A stretch of DNA of 42,079 nt from the NCBI GenBank assembly GCA_947585615.1, contig CANPXD010000007.1, positions 1 to 42,079 on the forward strand, written 5' to 3'. Positions 18,194 through 25,736 of this stretch are shown piece by piece (positions within the stretch are counted from its first letter, which is position 1; each line of letters begins with the position of its first letter). This DNA is from an uncultured Clostridia bacterium. Its GTDB lineage: Bacteria; Bacillota; Clostridia; Oscillospirales; Acutalibacteraceae. The position numbers and the translations under genes were made by a program. The notes beneath the pieces were generated by a model that saw only the letters and a program-made list of their open reading frames with translations, did not search any database and was not told the origin of the DNA.

Positions 18194-18346
18194 TTGAAAA
18201 AGGCTTTGATTATTTTCGCTGTGCTTTTTGCGCTGACTCTTGCGGTTCCGGCATTCGCGGCGTTCACGGGCAATTCTGCCGAGAGCACCGGGGAGCTTGT
18301 TACGCTGTTTACAAGCAGCATCAGCTGCCCTTTGAGTTTTCATTGA
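18194..18346 (+). CDS. Possible 50-aa secreted peptide
   Basis: Short frame starting with TTG at 18194 behind a strong AAGGAGG at correct distance. The product begins MKKALIIFAVLFALTLAVPA and continues FAAFTGNSAES; it has a textbook signal peptide (two Lys, hydrophobic core, A-F-A cleavage) and would release a mature peptide of about 27-28 residues with one Cys. It ends CPLSFH. The last 26 bp overlap the 3' end of the gerAC-like gene on the other strand. I recognise no family. It could be a real secreted peptide or the truncated start of a former exported protein; no convincing plus-strand promoter was found. Confidence 0.42.
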   Translation: MKKALIIFAVLFALTLAVPAFAAFTGNSAESTGELVTLFTSSISCPLSFH

Positions 18347-19442
18347 TTTTTTTAAGCTCGCAGGTAACATTTACCTCAAGCTTCGCTTCGGGAACAACAT
18401 CGTCCCAATTATCGCTCAGCTTGTCATAATCCTTCGGGCTTGACATCGCAAGCCTTTCGCCTATTCGCAGACAGTCACTTCCGTTTGTGACGCAGTCATT
18501 AAACGCACGCGTACACATTTTTGTTATCTCGTCCTGTGTAAGCTTTTCGATTTCTCTTAAGTGCCGTCTTGTCAATGTGGTTGTAAGACCGTTTTCAACC
18601 GCGTCAAGCATTAGCTGCGCCTTGATGTCGGCGTGAAGCAGCGGTACTCCGTTGTCCGTCGAAGCGCGCAGCTTTGTTTTTGATTTTATTATTTCAACTC
18701 CTATATTCCCGAGTTCCGGACTTTTAACATTCATAAGTCCCGAATCAATCTTATTCAGTAAAAAAAGAAAGCCGAATGTTGAGCTGTCATCAAGTATTTT
18801 TACAAGCTTTTCATTGCTGTATACTGCAATTCCCGATACGGATACACTTTCTTCGTCGGAGGAAACTACCGGAAGATATATATCGGAGGTTTTATCAAGA
18901 TAAAGATTGAGAAGCTCGTGGGTGGTGACATCTGCGGCAAAGCCTCTTTCCTCTCCTGTTTTGAGCAGAGAGGTTATTGACTGTGCAGGCACAAGCGCGT
19001 CATTTTCCTTGCTTTCAAGCACAGAAGCAGCGTCTTTTTCGGAAATACACAGAGTAATATCAGACCTTGATTCGGCACTGCGCAGGAGGTAATCAAGGTT
19101 TTTTTCAATATGGTTTTCCGCCATATCCTTTCCGAAAACAATTATTCTGTTCTGCCCGAAAAAAAGTTTTTTTGAAAGGCTTTCCGTGACATTTTCTATC
19201 GCCTCGGAAATATTGATTCCGGTGCCGGAGGATGTCATCGTTACATTTCCCGAAAGCGCTTCGGCGCCGCTTCCTTCCTTTGCGAGATTGAGCGTCTGGA
19301 TTGTCAGAGCGACCTCACCGTTTTTATAGTCTATTCCCATTCCCTCAACAACGCTTAATTCACTCAGATTGTTTCTTTCCGTACAGCCTGCAAAAAGCAT
19401 AAGGACAAGCAGTACACACAGTATAATTTTAAAGTTTTTCAA
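18321..19442 (-). CDS. gerAC: Ger(x)C family spore germination lipoprotein
   Basis: C subunit of a GerA-type germinant receptor in the inner membrane of the spore. The 373-aa product has a lipoprotein signal with lipobox MLFAGC (Cys at about residue 20). The N-terminal part has the Ger(x)C hallmark SVVEGMGIDYKNGEVALTIQ and KLFFGQNRIIVFGKDMAE; the C-terminal domain includes the alpha/beta LTRRHLREIEKLTQDEI region. The TTG start at 19442 is preceded by AAAGGAG and overlaps the B-subunit gene by 14 bp. Confidence 0.92.
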   Translation of the reverse strand: MKNFKIILCVLLVLMLFAGCTERNNLSELSVVEGMGIDYKNGEVALTIQTLNLAKEGSGAEALSGNVTMTSSGTGINISEAIENVTESLSKKLFFGQNRIIVFGKDMAENHIEKNLDYLLRSAESRSDITLCISEKDAASVLESKENDALVPAQSITSLLKTGEERGFAADVTTHELLNLYLDKTSDIYLPVVSSDEESVSVSGIAVYSNEKLVKILDDSSTFGFLFLLNKIDSGLMNVKSPELGNIGVEIIKSKTKLRASTDNGVPLLHADIKAQLMLDAVENGLTTTLTRRHLREIEKLTQDEITKMCTRAFNDCVTNGSDCLRIGERLAMSSPKDYDKLSDNWDDVVPEAKLEVNVTCELKKINENSKGS

Positions 19443-20475
19443 GCAAGATTTCTCCTTTACTCTTTTTTCTGAATAAAAGATACCCTATCGGAATGACCAG
19501 AGAAAAAATTATAAAAGGTGCGATAATTGCAATATTTTGAACGCGAAGGAAAAATCCGAGTTCTCCGATTCCCCAGACAATGGCAAACAGGATAATTCCC
19601 GATAAAACCGTACCTCGACCTCTGCCTTTGATTTTGAAGCACTCCGAAGCGCTGTACAAAAACAGAGAGCCTTTGAGAAAGACGACAAAAATCCAAAACG
19701 CCGTGTAAATTGAATCGAGTCTGGAATATTCGGAGAATTTTGCAAGCTGGGATAACTCATAAAACGGGAATGATGTTGCGGAAGCCGTATTTCCGAGAAC
19801 GGCAATTGAGAAAAAAAACAGCAAGGCACAAACCAAAAAGGACAATCCTACAGCCCAGTAAAACGGCTTTATTATTCTGCCGTTTACTTTCTTTGAAAGA
19901 ACGGTAAGGAATATAATTTCATTTGTCTCACAGGCAAAGCTGAGTGAATTCATCAATATATCTTCCGTTGAATTCTGCGTAAACGGAAAAAGATTAAGCA
20001 GTGAAAATTCCTTCATTTCAAAGCCAATCACACTGACTACTCCTATAATGGTTATAGCAAGCACAAAAGAGCCGAAACGCGAAAGAGGTTCTATCCCAAG
20101 CCACGCCGCATAAATGCAGGCGCAGATTATAATAAAAGCCAAGAAAAGCGAATTTGTGCTTTCGTTAAGCTCCATAGATGCAAAAAACGAAAATCTGCCT
20201 ATGGTGACCGAACCGAGATAGAGAAAATATATTCCGTACAAAATGGAAATCCATTTCTTTTCCAGCAAGTCACGCTCTTTAACGGCGGAATACACTATCG
20301 GAACGGAAAAAAGCAGTGCGAGCAAAAAGCCAAGTACCGTGCTTATCAGCAGATCCGATGTATACTTTCCGAGCGAGGTTACGTTGCACAGCGTAAAAAC
20401 CACAAGCACACGGCTTGAAAAAAACATTGCAAAAAGGCTGAACTGCGAAATTTTTCCGCGCTTATATTTTGTCAA
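19429..20475 (-). CDS. gerAB: GerAB/GerB family germinant receptor permease subunit
   Basis: B subunit of the receptor, an APC-superfamily integral membrane protein that binds the germinant in the homologous systems. About ten membrane helices, 348 aa from the TTG at 20475, which has AGAGGTG at the right distance; a GTG at 20484 is too close to that site. Typical features include ISQFSLFAMFFSSRVL and EFSLLNLFPFTQNSTEDIL (compare P-F in helix 5) and a second half with VVFLKGSLFLYSASECF. It overlaps the A-subunit gene upstream and the C-subunit gene downstream, so all three are coupled. Confidence 0.92.
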   Translation of the reverse strand: MTKYKRGKISQFSLFAMFFSSRVLVVFTLCNVTSLGKYTSDLLISTVLGFLLALLFSVPIVYSAVKERDLLEKKWISILYGIYFLYLGSVTIGRFSFFASMELNESTNSLFLAFIIICACIYAAWLGIEPLSRFGSFVLAITIIGVVSVIGFEMKEFSLLNLFPFTQNSTEDILMNSLSFACETNEIIFLTVLSKKVNGRIIKPFYWAVGLSFLVCALLFFFSIAVLGNTASATSFPFYELSQLAKFSEYSRLDSIYTAFWIFVVFLKGSLFLYSASECFKIKGRGRGTVLSGIILFAIVWGIGELGFFLRVQNIAIIAPFIIFSLVIPIGYLLFRKKSKGEILLEKL

Positions 20476-21940
20476 TCTGAGCACCTCTTAAATTCTGTAT
20501 TCTGACTTTCCGCCTTGCAAGCTTTCTCCAGCTTTCACGGTAGAAAAGATCGCCGAGACTTTTGACGCTTAGTGGTGAAATCGGTGCGGAATAAGGCACT
20601 CCATAGGGATTGAGCGCAGCTATATTCACGCATATAACACACGTTCCGAGAACAATACCGTAGATTCCCGTAAAGCCTCCAAGAAGTATAAAAGCCAAAC
20701 GCAGCACCGAAATACTTTCATACAGCGGATAGATAACATAAGATGAAATTGCCGTTATCGCAACAACAACGAGCATAGGCGTACCTATCAGTCCGGCGTT
20801 CACAACGGCGTCGCCGATTACAAGAGCGCCTATAATGGAAACCGCGTGCCCTATCATTTTCGGCAGTCTTATTCCTGCCTCTCGCATTATCTCATAAAGA
20901 ACAAGCACAATCAGCGCCTCCTGCATAAGCGAAAACGGCGTCGTTGCTTCGGCAGAGGCAATAGTATACATCAGCGACGTCGGTATGACCTCCTGGTGAA
21001 ACGTTCCGGCGGCAACATAAAAGCCGGGAAAAACAATTGAAAGAACAAACGAAAAGTATTTCAGAAGTCTGTTCAGCGAGGCATAAAAAGGCAGATTGTC
21101 ATAATCATCGACGGTTGAGAAAGCGTCCGAAAACAGACAGGGTACATAAACAGCGAACGGCGAACCGTCCATAATGACCCCGATACGTCCCTCAAGCAGC
21201 TTTGAGCAGAGAGTATCGGGTCTTTCGGTATTTCCGACAGCCGAAAAATATGAGCTTATTTCCGAATCAAGAAACGATGCGATCTCTCCGAAATCCTGAA
21301 GCTTGTCTATAGCAGCCGAAACAATTCTCCTTTCAACCTCTCTGACAAGCTCATCGTCGGCAATTCCTTTTATATAGGCTATAACAACAGAAGTTTTGAC
21401 CGATTCCCCCACTTTTATCTGCTTCAGCTTAAGATCCGGTGTTTTGATTCTTCGCCTGATCGTCGCCTTGTTATCGTTGAGTGTTTCGGTAAAGCATTCC
21501 TTTGCTCCTTTGATGTCCGCCTCTGTCGGCGGTTCGTCGGTCGTTCTTTTTGTAAAGCCCTGAATTCCGAGAGCAAGGCATTTTGCAACACCGTCAATAA
21601 AAACCACGGCAAATCCCGATGCAAGGAAAAAATACGCGTCCTCAAACGTATTTACCTCGTTCATCTCAAGAGAATTAATAACAGCTTTTTTTATTGTATC
21701 AAAAAGCTCTGCTGAAGTTTTGTATTTACCGTCAAATTTGAGCATCGGCTCCATTATCATATGGGAAAGCTGAAGTGAATCCACCATTCCGTCAAGTACG
21801 CAGACTATACAATCCGTTCCGTTCACCACACATTCGCGCAGCAGAAAATCCGAACAGTCCGTAAAATCGGTTTCAATTCTGTTTTTATTGTCTTTAACTG
21901 AGGAATATATTTTTTCCATAGCCAGATACGGAAACTCCAC
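20462..21940 (-). CDS. gerAA: GerAA/GerA family germinant receptor subunit A
   Basis: A subunit of the receptor, 492 aa. A hydrophilic N-terminal region (about residues 1-280) carries the GerA signature blocks (DCLVR-type RECVVNGTDCIVCVLDGMVD, KVGESVKTSVVIAYIKGIAD, LLEGRIGVIMDGSPFAVYVPCLF), followed by five to six membrane helices (residues about 290-430) and a short basic tail. The start is uncertain: the GTG at 21940 has no good ribosome site, and an ATG at 21919 lies 15 bp after a GGAG. An in-frame TAA lies 15 bp before the GTG, so the start cannot be further upstream. The operon should be transcribed in the forespore, but I could not place a sigma-G promoter. Confidence 0.92.
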   Translation of the reverse strand: MEFPYLAMEKIYSSVKDNKNRIETDFTDCSDFLLRECVVNGTDCIVCVLDGMVDSLQLSHMIMEPMLKFDGKYKTSAELFDTIKKAVINSLEMNEVNTFEDAYFFLASGFAVVFIDGVAKCLALGIQGFTKRTTDEPPTEADIKGAKECFTETLNDNKATIRRRIKTPDLKLKQIKVGESVKTSVVIAYIKGIADDELVREVERRIVSAAIDKLQDFGEIASFLDSEISSYFSAVGNTERPDTLCSKLLEGRIGVIMDGSPFAVYVPCLFSDAFSTVDDYDNLPFYASLNRLLKYFSFVLSIVFPGFYVAAGTFHQEVIPTSLMYTIASAEATTPFSLMQEALIVLVLYEIMREAGIRLPKMIGHAVSIIGALVIGDAVVNAGLIGTPMLVVVAITAISSYVIYPLYESISVLRLAFILLGGFTGIYGIVLGTCVICVNIAALNPYGVPYSAPISPLSVKSLGDLFYRESWRKLARRKVRIQNLRGAQIDKI

Positions 21941-22076
21941 GGCGTGTGTTTTTTACCGCTGCCGTGATTTCCTTTTTCCTTTCGCACAAAATCCTGTGCC
22001 TTAACAGCACACAATAACAAAATTATTTTTTTCAATAATCACAAATTTTATGCAAAGAATATTTGAGGTGATCAAA

Positions 22077-22757
22077 TTGAGCATAACATTGATAAGAGCC
22101 GTTATCATTTATGTAACGGTAATAACAGCAGTACGAATAATGGGTAAAAGGCAAATCGGCGAACTGAAGCCGCACGAGCTTGTCATAACGGTACTTGTAT
22201 CTCAAGTCGCAAGTATTCCTCTTGAGGACAACAGTATTCCTCTTGCGAATATGATTGTGCCGATACTGATCTTTGTTTCCTTTGAAATAATTGTTTCCGC
22301 TGTTTCTATGAAAAGCCTGAAATTCAGAAACCTTATTCAGGGAAAACCCATTTTTGTTATCAGAAACGGCAGGCTTGATGAAAAACAAATGAAAAGGCTT
22401 CGATTTACCGTTGACGACCTTGTGGACGCTGTCCGCCAAAAAGATGTTTTTGACATTTCAACGGTTCAGGACGCAATCATTGAAACAAACGGGAGCGTTT
22501 CCGTTCTCCAGAAAGCGGAATCTTCACCCGTAACCCCGAAACAGCTTAAGCTTGACGTTGACAAAATTTCCGCTCCGATCGTTATTGTTATGGACGGAAA
22601 GCCGATAACGGAATACTTCGGTGAGGAAAAAATTTCCGAAAGCGCAATAAATCTTATTCTCAAAAATGAGGGCGAGGAGGCAAAAAACATTATGCTGCTC
22701 ACGATTGACGACGACGGCAATACCTTTATTATTCCGAAAAGAGGTGACAGCCAATGA
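22077..22757 (+). CDS. DUF421 (YetF/YcaP family) membrane protein
   Basis: 226-aa protein with three N-terminal membrane helices (about residues 1-75, LIRAVIIYVTVITAVRIMGKRQ then MIVPILIFVSFEIIV) and a soluble DUF421 domain containing the conserved GKPIFVIRNGRLDEKQMKRLRF and DLVDAVRQKDVFDISTVQDAIIE. The TTG at 22077 follows TGAGGTGA; the ATG at 22050 has no ribosome site. Relatives occur in spores and cell envelopes of Firmicutes but their molecular role is not settled. Its stop overlaps the DUF4363 gene by 4 bp. Confidence 0.88.
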   Translation: MSITLIRAVIIYVTVITAVRIMGKRQIGELKPHELVITVLVSQVASIPLEDNSIPLANMIVPILIFVSFEIIVSAVSMKSLKFRNLIQGKPIFVIRNGRLDEKQMKRLRFTVDDLVDAVRQKDVFDISTVQDAIIETNGSVSVLQKAESSPVTPKQLKLDVDKISAPIVIVMDGKPITEYFGEEKISESAINLILKNEGEEAKNIMLLTIDDDGNTFIIPKRGDSQ

Positions 22758-23122
22758 AAAGACTGTGGTTTGCCGTGATTTTTCTCACAGCCGCTGCCTG
22801 CGCCTGCATATATGAGCAGTACACCGTAAAAACAGCTTACAAAGAAATAACCGCGGTAATTGACGAAGCGGTTTCAGCTGAAAATGAAAACGTAAAAATC
22901 AAATACTGCGATGAAATAACAAAAAAATGGGAGAAAAGTTATAAAACAATTTCCCTTGTGTCCGACCATTCGGTATTTCAGAACGCGGATATTTCCTTCG
23001 GAATGATAAGCGCTCTTGCCGAGGAGGGCAGCGACAGCATAAACGATACTCTGATACAGGCAAAAAGCGAGCTTTCGCAGATTTATGACAGCTCAAAAAT
23101 CAATCTTTCAAATATATTTTAA
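22754..23122 (+). CDS. DUF4363 family protein
   Basis: 122-aa protein with an N-terminal hydrophobic segment (residues 4-20, LWFAVIFLTAAACACIY), which could be a membrane anchor or an inefficient signal peptide, and a helical, charged extracytoplasmic remainder (TVKTAYKEITAVIDEAV onward). This is the typical layout of DUF4363, which is commonly encoded next to DUF421 in Clostridia. Function unknown. It is coupled to the DUF421 gene by an ATGA overlap. Confidence 0.8.
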   Translation: MKRLWFAVIFLTAAACACIYEQYTVKTAYKEITAVIDEAVSAENENVKIKYCDEITKKWEKSYKTISLVSDHSVFQNADISFGMISALAEEGSDSINDTLIQAKSELSQIYDSSKINLSNIF

Positions 23123-23141
23123 TACAGATATAATATAAAAT

Positions 23142-23180
23142 GACCCGACTGCGGAAAGGTGCGCAATCGGGTCTGCAAAT
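23142..23180. terminator. Terminator between convergent DUF4363 and HAD genes
   Basis: GACCCGACTGCG pairs with TGCGCAATCGGGTC around GAAAGG. Minus-strand sequence after the stem is T-rich (ATTTTATATT); plus-strand follow-up is only weakly T-rich. Confidence 0.6.
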
Positions 23181-23196
23181 TTAATCAAATCTAATA

Positions 23197-23787
23197 CTAA
23201 AACAATTTTTCGGCAAGCTCGGCAAAGCTGTCAACGGAAAAACCCGAATAAACCGTTTGTCTGCTGTTTAGCATTACGGCTTTCATTCCTGTTTTTTCGG
23301 CAGCTGTCAGATTTTCCTCTCTGTCATCAATATACAGGCAGTCCTTTGCTTCAACGCCCAGTTTTTCAATGGTCAGATAAAAAATACGTTCATCCGGCTT
23401 TTTGATTTTCAGGTCTCCGCTTACACTGATTACATCAAAATATTGATTCAGGCTGAATTTATCACGGATATATCTGCTCCATTCGCTTGAATCATTTGAT
23501 ATTATTGCTGTTTTACAATTCTTTTTAACGGCTCTGATAAAATCAGTAAAACCGTCGTTCAATTCAATGGTATCAAGATAGTCTTTTTCTATTTTTTGAA
23601 GATTGCCTTTATACCCTATACTTGCCCATATCTCAAGCGAAGCCAGTTCTCCGACATCTGCTTTAAGCCAAGGCTCATAAATCTCATTGTGTTTCAAATT
23701 CGGAAAAGTTTGCTGAACATAGGGAACAAAATCGTCTCCGGTCTGTTTAACGATCACTCCGTACATATCAAATATTACAGCTTTCAT
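23197..23787 (-). CDS. HAD superfamily hydrolase
   Basis: 196-aa Rossmann-fold HAD protein. Motif I is FDMYGVIV: the nucleophile Asp is kept, but the second Asp used as acid/base by phosphatases is Tyr, as in haloacid-dehalogenase-like members. Motif II is IISNDSSEW, the motif III Lys is in KIKKPDERIF, and motif IV is YIDDREENL. A helical cap sits at about residues 16-85. The substrate is unknown, and the Tyr makes a standard phosphatase mechanism uncertain. The ATG at 23787 (MKAVIFD) is preferred over one 12 bp upstream. A promoter at 23988-24016 would give a leader of about 190 nt. Confidence 0.83.
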   Translation of the reverse strand: MKAVIFDMYGVIVKQTGDDFVPYVQQTFPNLKHNEIYEPWLKADVGELASLEIWASIGYKGNLQKIEKDYLDTIELNDGFTDFIRAVKKNCKTAIISNDSSEWSRYIRDKFSLNQYFDVISVSGDLKIKKPDERIFYLTIEKLGVEAKDCLYIDDREENLTAAEKTGMKAVMLNSRQTVYSGFSVDSFAELAEKLF

Positions 23788-23904
23788 TCTGCTTTCCATA
23801 ACTTTCCGGCTGAACTATTAAATTTAGCATTTCAATACGCCTTATACAGCCGAACAAGGCATATGGTGGAATTTCAACATTTAGAAATGCCAATGAAAAA
23901 TTCG

Positions 23905-23961
23905 CTTGCGGCCGCGCACAGTAAGCGGCGCAGCTGCAAGACGTGCGCAGGGAATATTTTT
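23905..23961 (-). repeat. 57-bp repeat, intergenic copy
   Basis: Read on the minus strand (AAAAATATTCCCTGCGCACG onward) this matches plus-strand 37081-37137 at 50 of 57 positions. All seven differences are transitions. The frame it shares with the coding copy would read KNIPCARLAAAPLTV. Confidence 0.85.
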
Positions 23962-23987
23962 TATAAACTCAATTTCTCTTTTGCTCA

Positions 23988-24016
23988 ATTATATCATTGA
24001 GGGAAAAATAATTCAA
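23988..24016 (-). promoter_or_regulatory. Promoter of the HAD hydrolase gene
   Basis: Minus strand TTGAAT (24011-24016), 17-bp spacer, TATAAT (23988-23993). The transcript leader would contain the 57-bp repeat. Confidence 0.7.
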
Positions 24017-24043
24017 CAGCGCAATATTTTGCCCATAAATTTG

Positions 24044-24072
24044 TTGCAGTAAACAGTGCCGTATGTTAAAAT
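24044..24072 (+). promoter_or_regulatory. Promoter of nanE-nanA
   Basis: TTGCAG (24044-24049), 17-bp spacer, TAAAAT (24067-24072), about 29 bp before the nanE start. Confidence 0.65.
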
Positions 24073-24100
24073 ATTCCAAAGTACTGCGGAGGTGATTTTA

Positions 24101-24781
24101 TTGGCAAAGCTGAAAAGAGGTCTTATTGTTTCCTGCCAGGCCGTTAAAGGAGAACCCCTCTACGGGCTTGGAATCATGCCTCATTTTGCAAGGGCGGCAG
24201 TTCTCGGCGGTGCAGTGGGGATAAGAGCAAATTACGTCTCCGATATAATCGCCATCAACAAAGAGGTGGACGTTCCGATTATAGGAATAATAAAGGAAGT
24301 ATATGATGACAGCGATGTTTACATCACGCCGACATTGAAAGAAGTAAAAAAGCTGCTCGCCACAGGCTGCGAAGTTATTGCGCTTGACGCAACGGCAAGG
24401 CCCCGCCCGAGCGGAGAAAAGCTTGAAAAACTTGTTGACTATATACGTAAAAACGCTCCCGAAACCGAGATAATGGCAGACTGCTCAAACTTTGAGGAAG
24501 CAAAAGCCGCAGATGAAATGGGTTTTGATTATATCGGCAGTACACTGCGCGGCTACACCGAATATACAAACGGAATGGCTATCCCCGACTGTAATTTTCT
24601 GAGAAAAATGAAAGAGGAACTCAACGCAAAAATTATTGCCGAGGGCGGGATCTGGGAAGTCTCGCAGCTTAATGAAGTGCTTGAATGTGACCCGTATGCC
24701 GTCGTAATAGGCAGCGCCATAACAAGACCTGCCGACATAACAAAAAGATTTGCAAAGGAGTTTGAAAAATGGGGGATTTAA
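24101..24781 (+). CDS. nanE: N-acetylmannosamine-6-phosphate 2-epimerase
   Basis: Converts ManNAc-6-phosphate to GlcNAc-6-phosphate in sialic acid catabolism. The 226-aa TIM-barrel protein shows RGLIVSCQAVKGEPLYG, GGAVGIRAN, IIGIIKEVYDDSDVYITPT, EVIALDATARPRP, DYIGSTLRGYT and IIAEGGIW, all characteristic of NanE. The start is a TTG at 24101 behind GGAGGTGA; the frame is open upstream without a ribosome site. It overlaps nanA by 13 bp, so the two consecutive pathway genes are coupled. Confidence 0.95.
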   Translation: MAKLKRGLIVSCQAVKGEPLYGLGIMPHFARAAVLGGAVGIRANYVSDIIAINKEVDVPIIGIIKEVYDDSDVYITPTLKEVKKLLATGCEVIALDATARPRPSGEKLEKLVDYIRKNAPETEIMADCSNFEEAKAADEMGFDYIGSTLRGYTEYTNGMAIPDCNFLRKMKEELNAKIIAEGGIWEVSQLNEVLECDPYAVVIGSAITRPADITKRFAKEFEKWGI

Positions 24782-25656
24782 ATAAATTCAGGGGTCTTTT
24801 CACCGCGCTTCTGACTCCTTTCAAACGTGACGGTTCAATTCATTTTGACTCGCTTGAAAAGCTTATTGAATTCAACATCGAAAGCGGTGTAGACGGATTT
24901 TATGCAGGCGGCAGCACGGGAGAGGGATTGCTTCTTACAAATGAAGAACGAAAATCCGTCTTCGACTGCGTTGCCTCGGCGGCAAGGGGCAGAGCAACAC
25001 TCATCGCCCATGTTGGCACCATCAGCACCGACGCCGCCTCCGATATGGCGAAACACGCGGAAAAGCTCGGCTTTGACGCGGTATCAGCGGTCGCGCCGTA
25101 TTACTATTCCTTTCCTCCAGAGGCAATTATGAAATATTATAACGATATTTCAGACAGCACCGATTTGCCGATGATTTTATACAACTTTCCTGCCTCGGGC
25201 GGGTTCTCGCTCACAAAAGACGCTGCCGAAAAGCTTTTTGAAAACAAAAAATTCATCGGAATAAAGCACACCTCAAACGATATGTTTGCACTCTGGCAAT
25301 TCAAGCATTTACGCCGCGAAATCATCGTCTACAACGGCTTTGACGAAACGCTCCTTTCAGGTCTTTCAATGGGAGCGGACGGCGCAATCGGAAGCACCTA
25401 TAATTTTATGGGCAAAAAATTTTTACGCCTTATCTCCGCTTTCAAAGCCGGAAACACGGAGCTTGCGCAGGAAATTCAAAACGAAGCAAACGAAATCATC
25501 CTCGAAATGATCAAATACGGCGTTTTTCAGTCCGAAAAGGCTGTTTTAAGCGAAATGGGAATTGATATGGGCGAATGCAGACGACCGTTTATGCCGATAA
25601 GCGAAGAATGCCGCCTTTCTATGAAAAAAATCGCAAAAAAACTTATGGCAGAGTAA
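24769..25656 (+). CDS. nanA: N-acetylneuraminate lyase
   Basis: Cleaves sialic acid to N-acetylmannosamine and pyruvate. The 295-aa DapA/NAL-fold protein has GGSTGEGLLL near residue 46, the catalytic Tyr in ILYNFPASGG, the Schiff-base Lys in FIGIKHTS and YNGFDETLLSG, a NanA-type pattern. Its pairing with nanE argues for sialic acid over dihydrodipicolinate or other pyruvate aldolases. No transporter, sialidase or ManNAc kinase is next to it, so those would have to be elsewhere. Confidence 0.92.
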   Translation: MGDLNKFRGLFTALLTPFKRDGSIHFDSLEKLIEFNIESGVDGFYAGGSTGEGLLLTNEERKSVFDCVASAARGRATLIAHVGTISTDAASDMAKHAEKLGFDAVSAVAPYYYSFPPEAIMKYYNDISDSTDLPMILYNFPASGGFSLTKDAAEKLFENKKFIGIKHTSNDMFALWQFKHLRREIIVYNGFDETLLSGLSMGADGAIGSTYNFMGKKFLRLISAFKAGNTELAQEIQNEANEIILEMIKYGVFQSEKAVLSEMGIDMGECRRPFMPISEECRLSMKKIAKKLMAE

Positions 25657-25673
25657 ATTAATTTTACATATCC

Positions 25674-25702
25674 TTGCAATAAAGGTAAAATTTGTTTATA
25701 AT
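25674..25702 (+). promoter_or_regulatory. Promoter of prfB
   Basis: TTGCAA (25674-25679), 17-bp spacer, TATAAT (25697-25702), about 35 bp upstream of the prfB ATG. Confidence 0.75.
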
Positions 25703-25736
25703 ATTCGTGTTTTTTACGAAAGGCAATGATAATAAT

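Larger units (their letters stand above)
23788..24100. other. Intergenic region with divergent promoters and a repeat copy
   Basis: 313 bp without a gene, between the divergent HAD and nanE genes. It holds a 57-bp repeat copy (about 23905-23961), the HAD promoter (23988-24016) and the nanE promoter (24044-24072). A weak reading frame through the repeat on the minus strand stops after about 30 codons and has no ribosome site. Confidence 0.7.

Noticed and set aside
18029-18370. Minus-strand frame of 113 codons spanning the citrate synthase start
   Set aside because: It crosses the promoter and ribosome site of citrate synthase in another frame and has an Arg/Lys-rich, non-protein-like composition.
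21941-22049. Sigma-G promoter for the gerA operon
   Set aside because: Expected for forespore genes, but no segment upstream of 21940 matches the known -35/-10 pattern well enough to report.
23596-24000. Plus-strand frame of 134 codons opposite the HAD gene and through the repeat
   Set aside because: No ribosome site, antisense to a clear gene, and the part in common with the frame at 36766-37344 is only the reverse strand of the shared 57-bp repeat.
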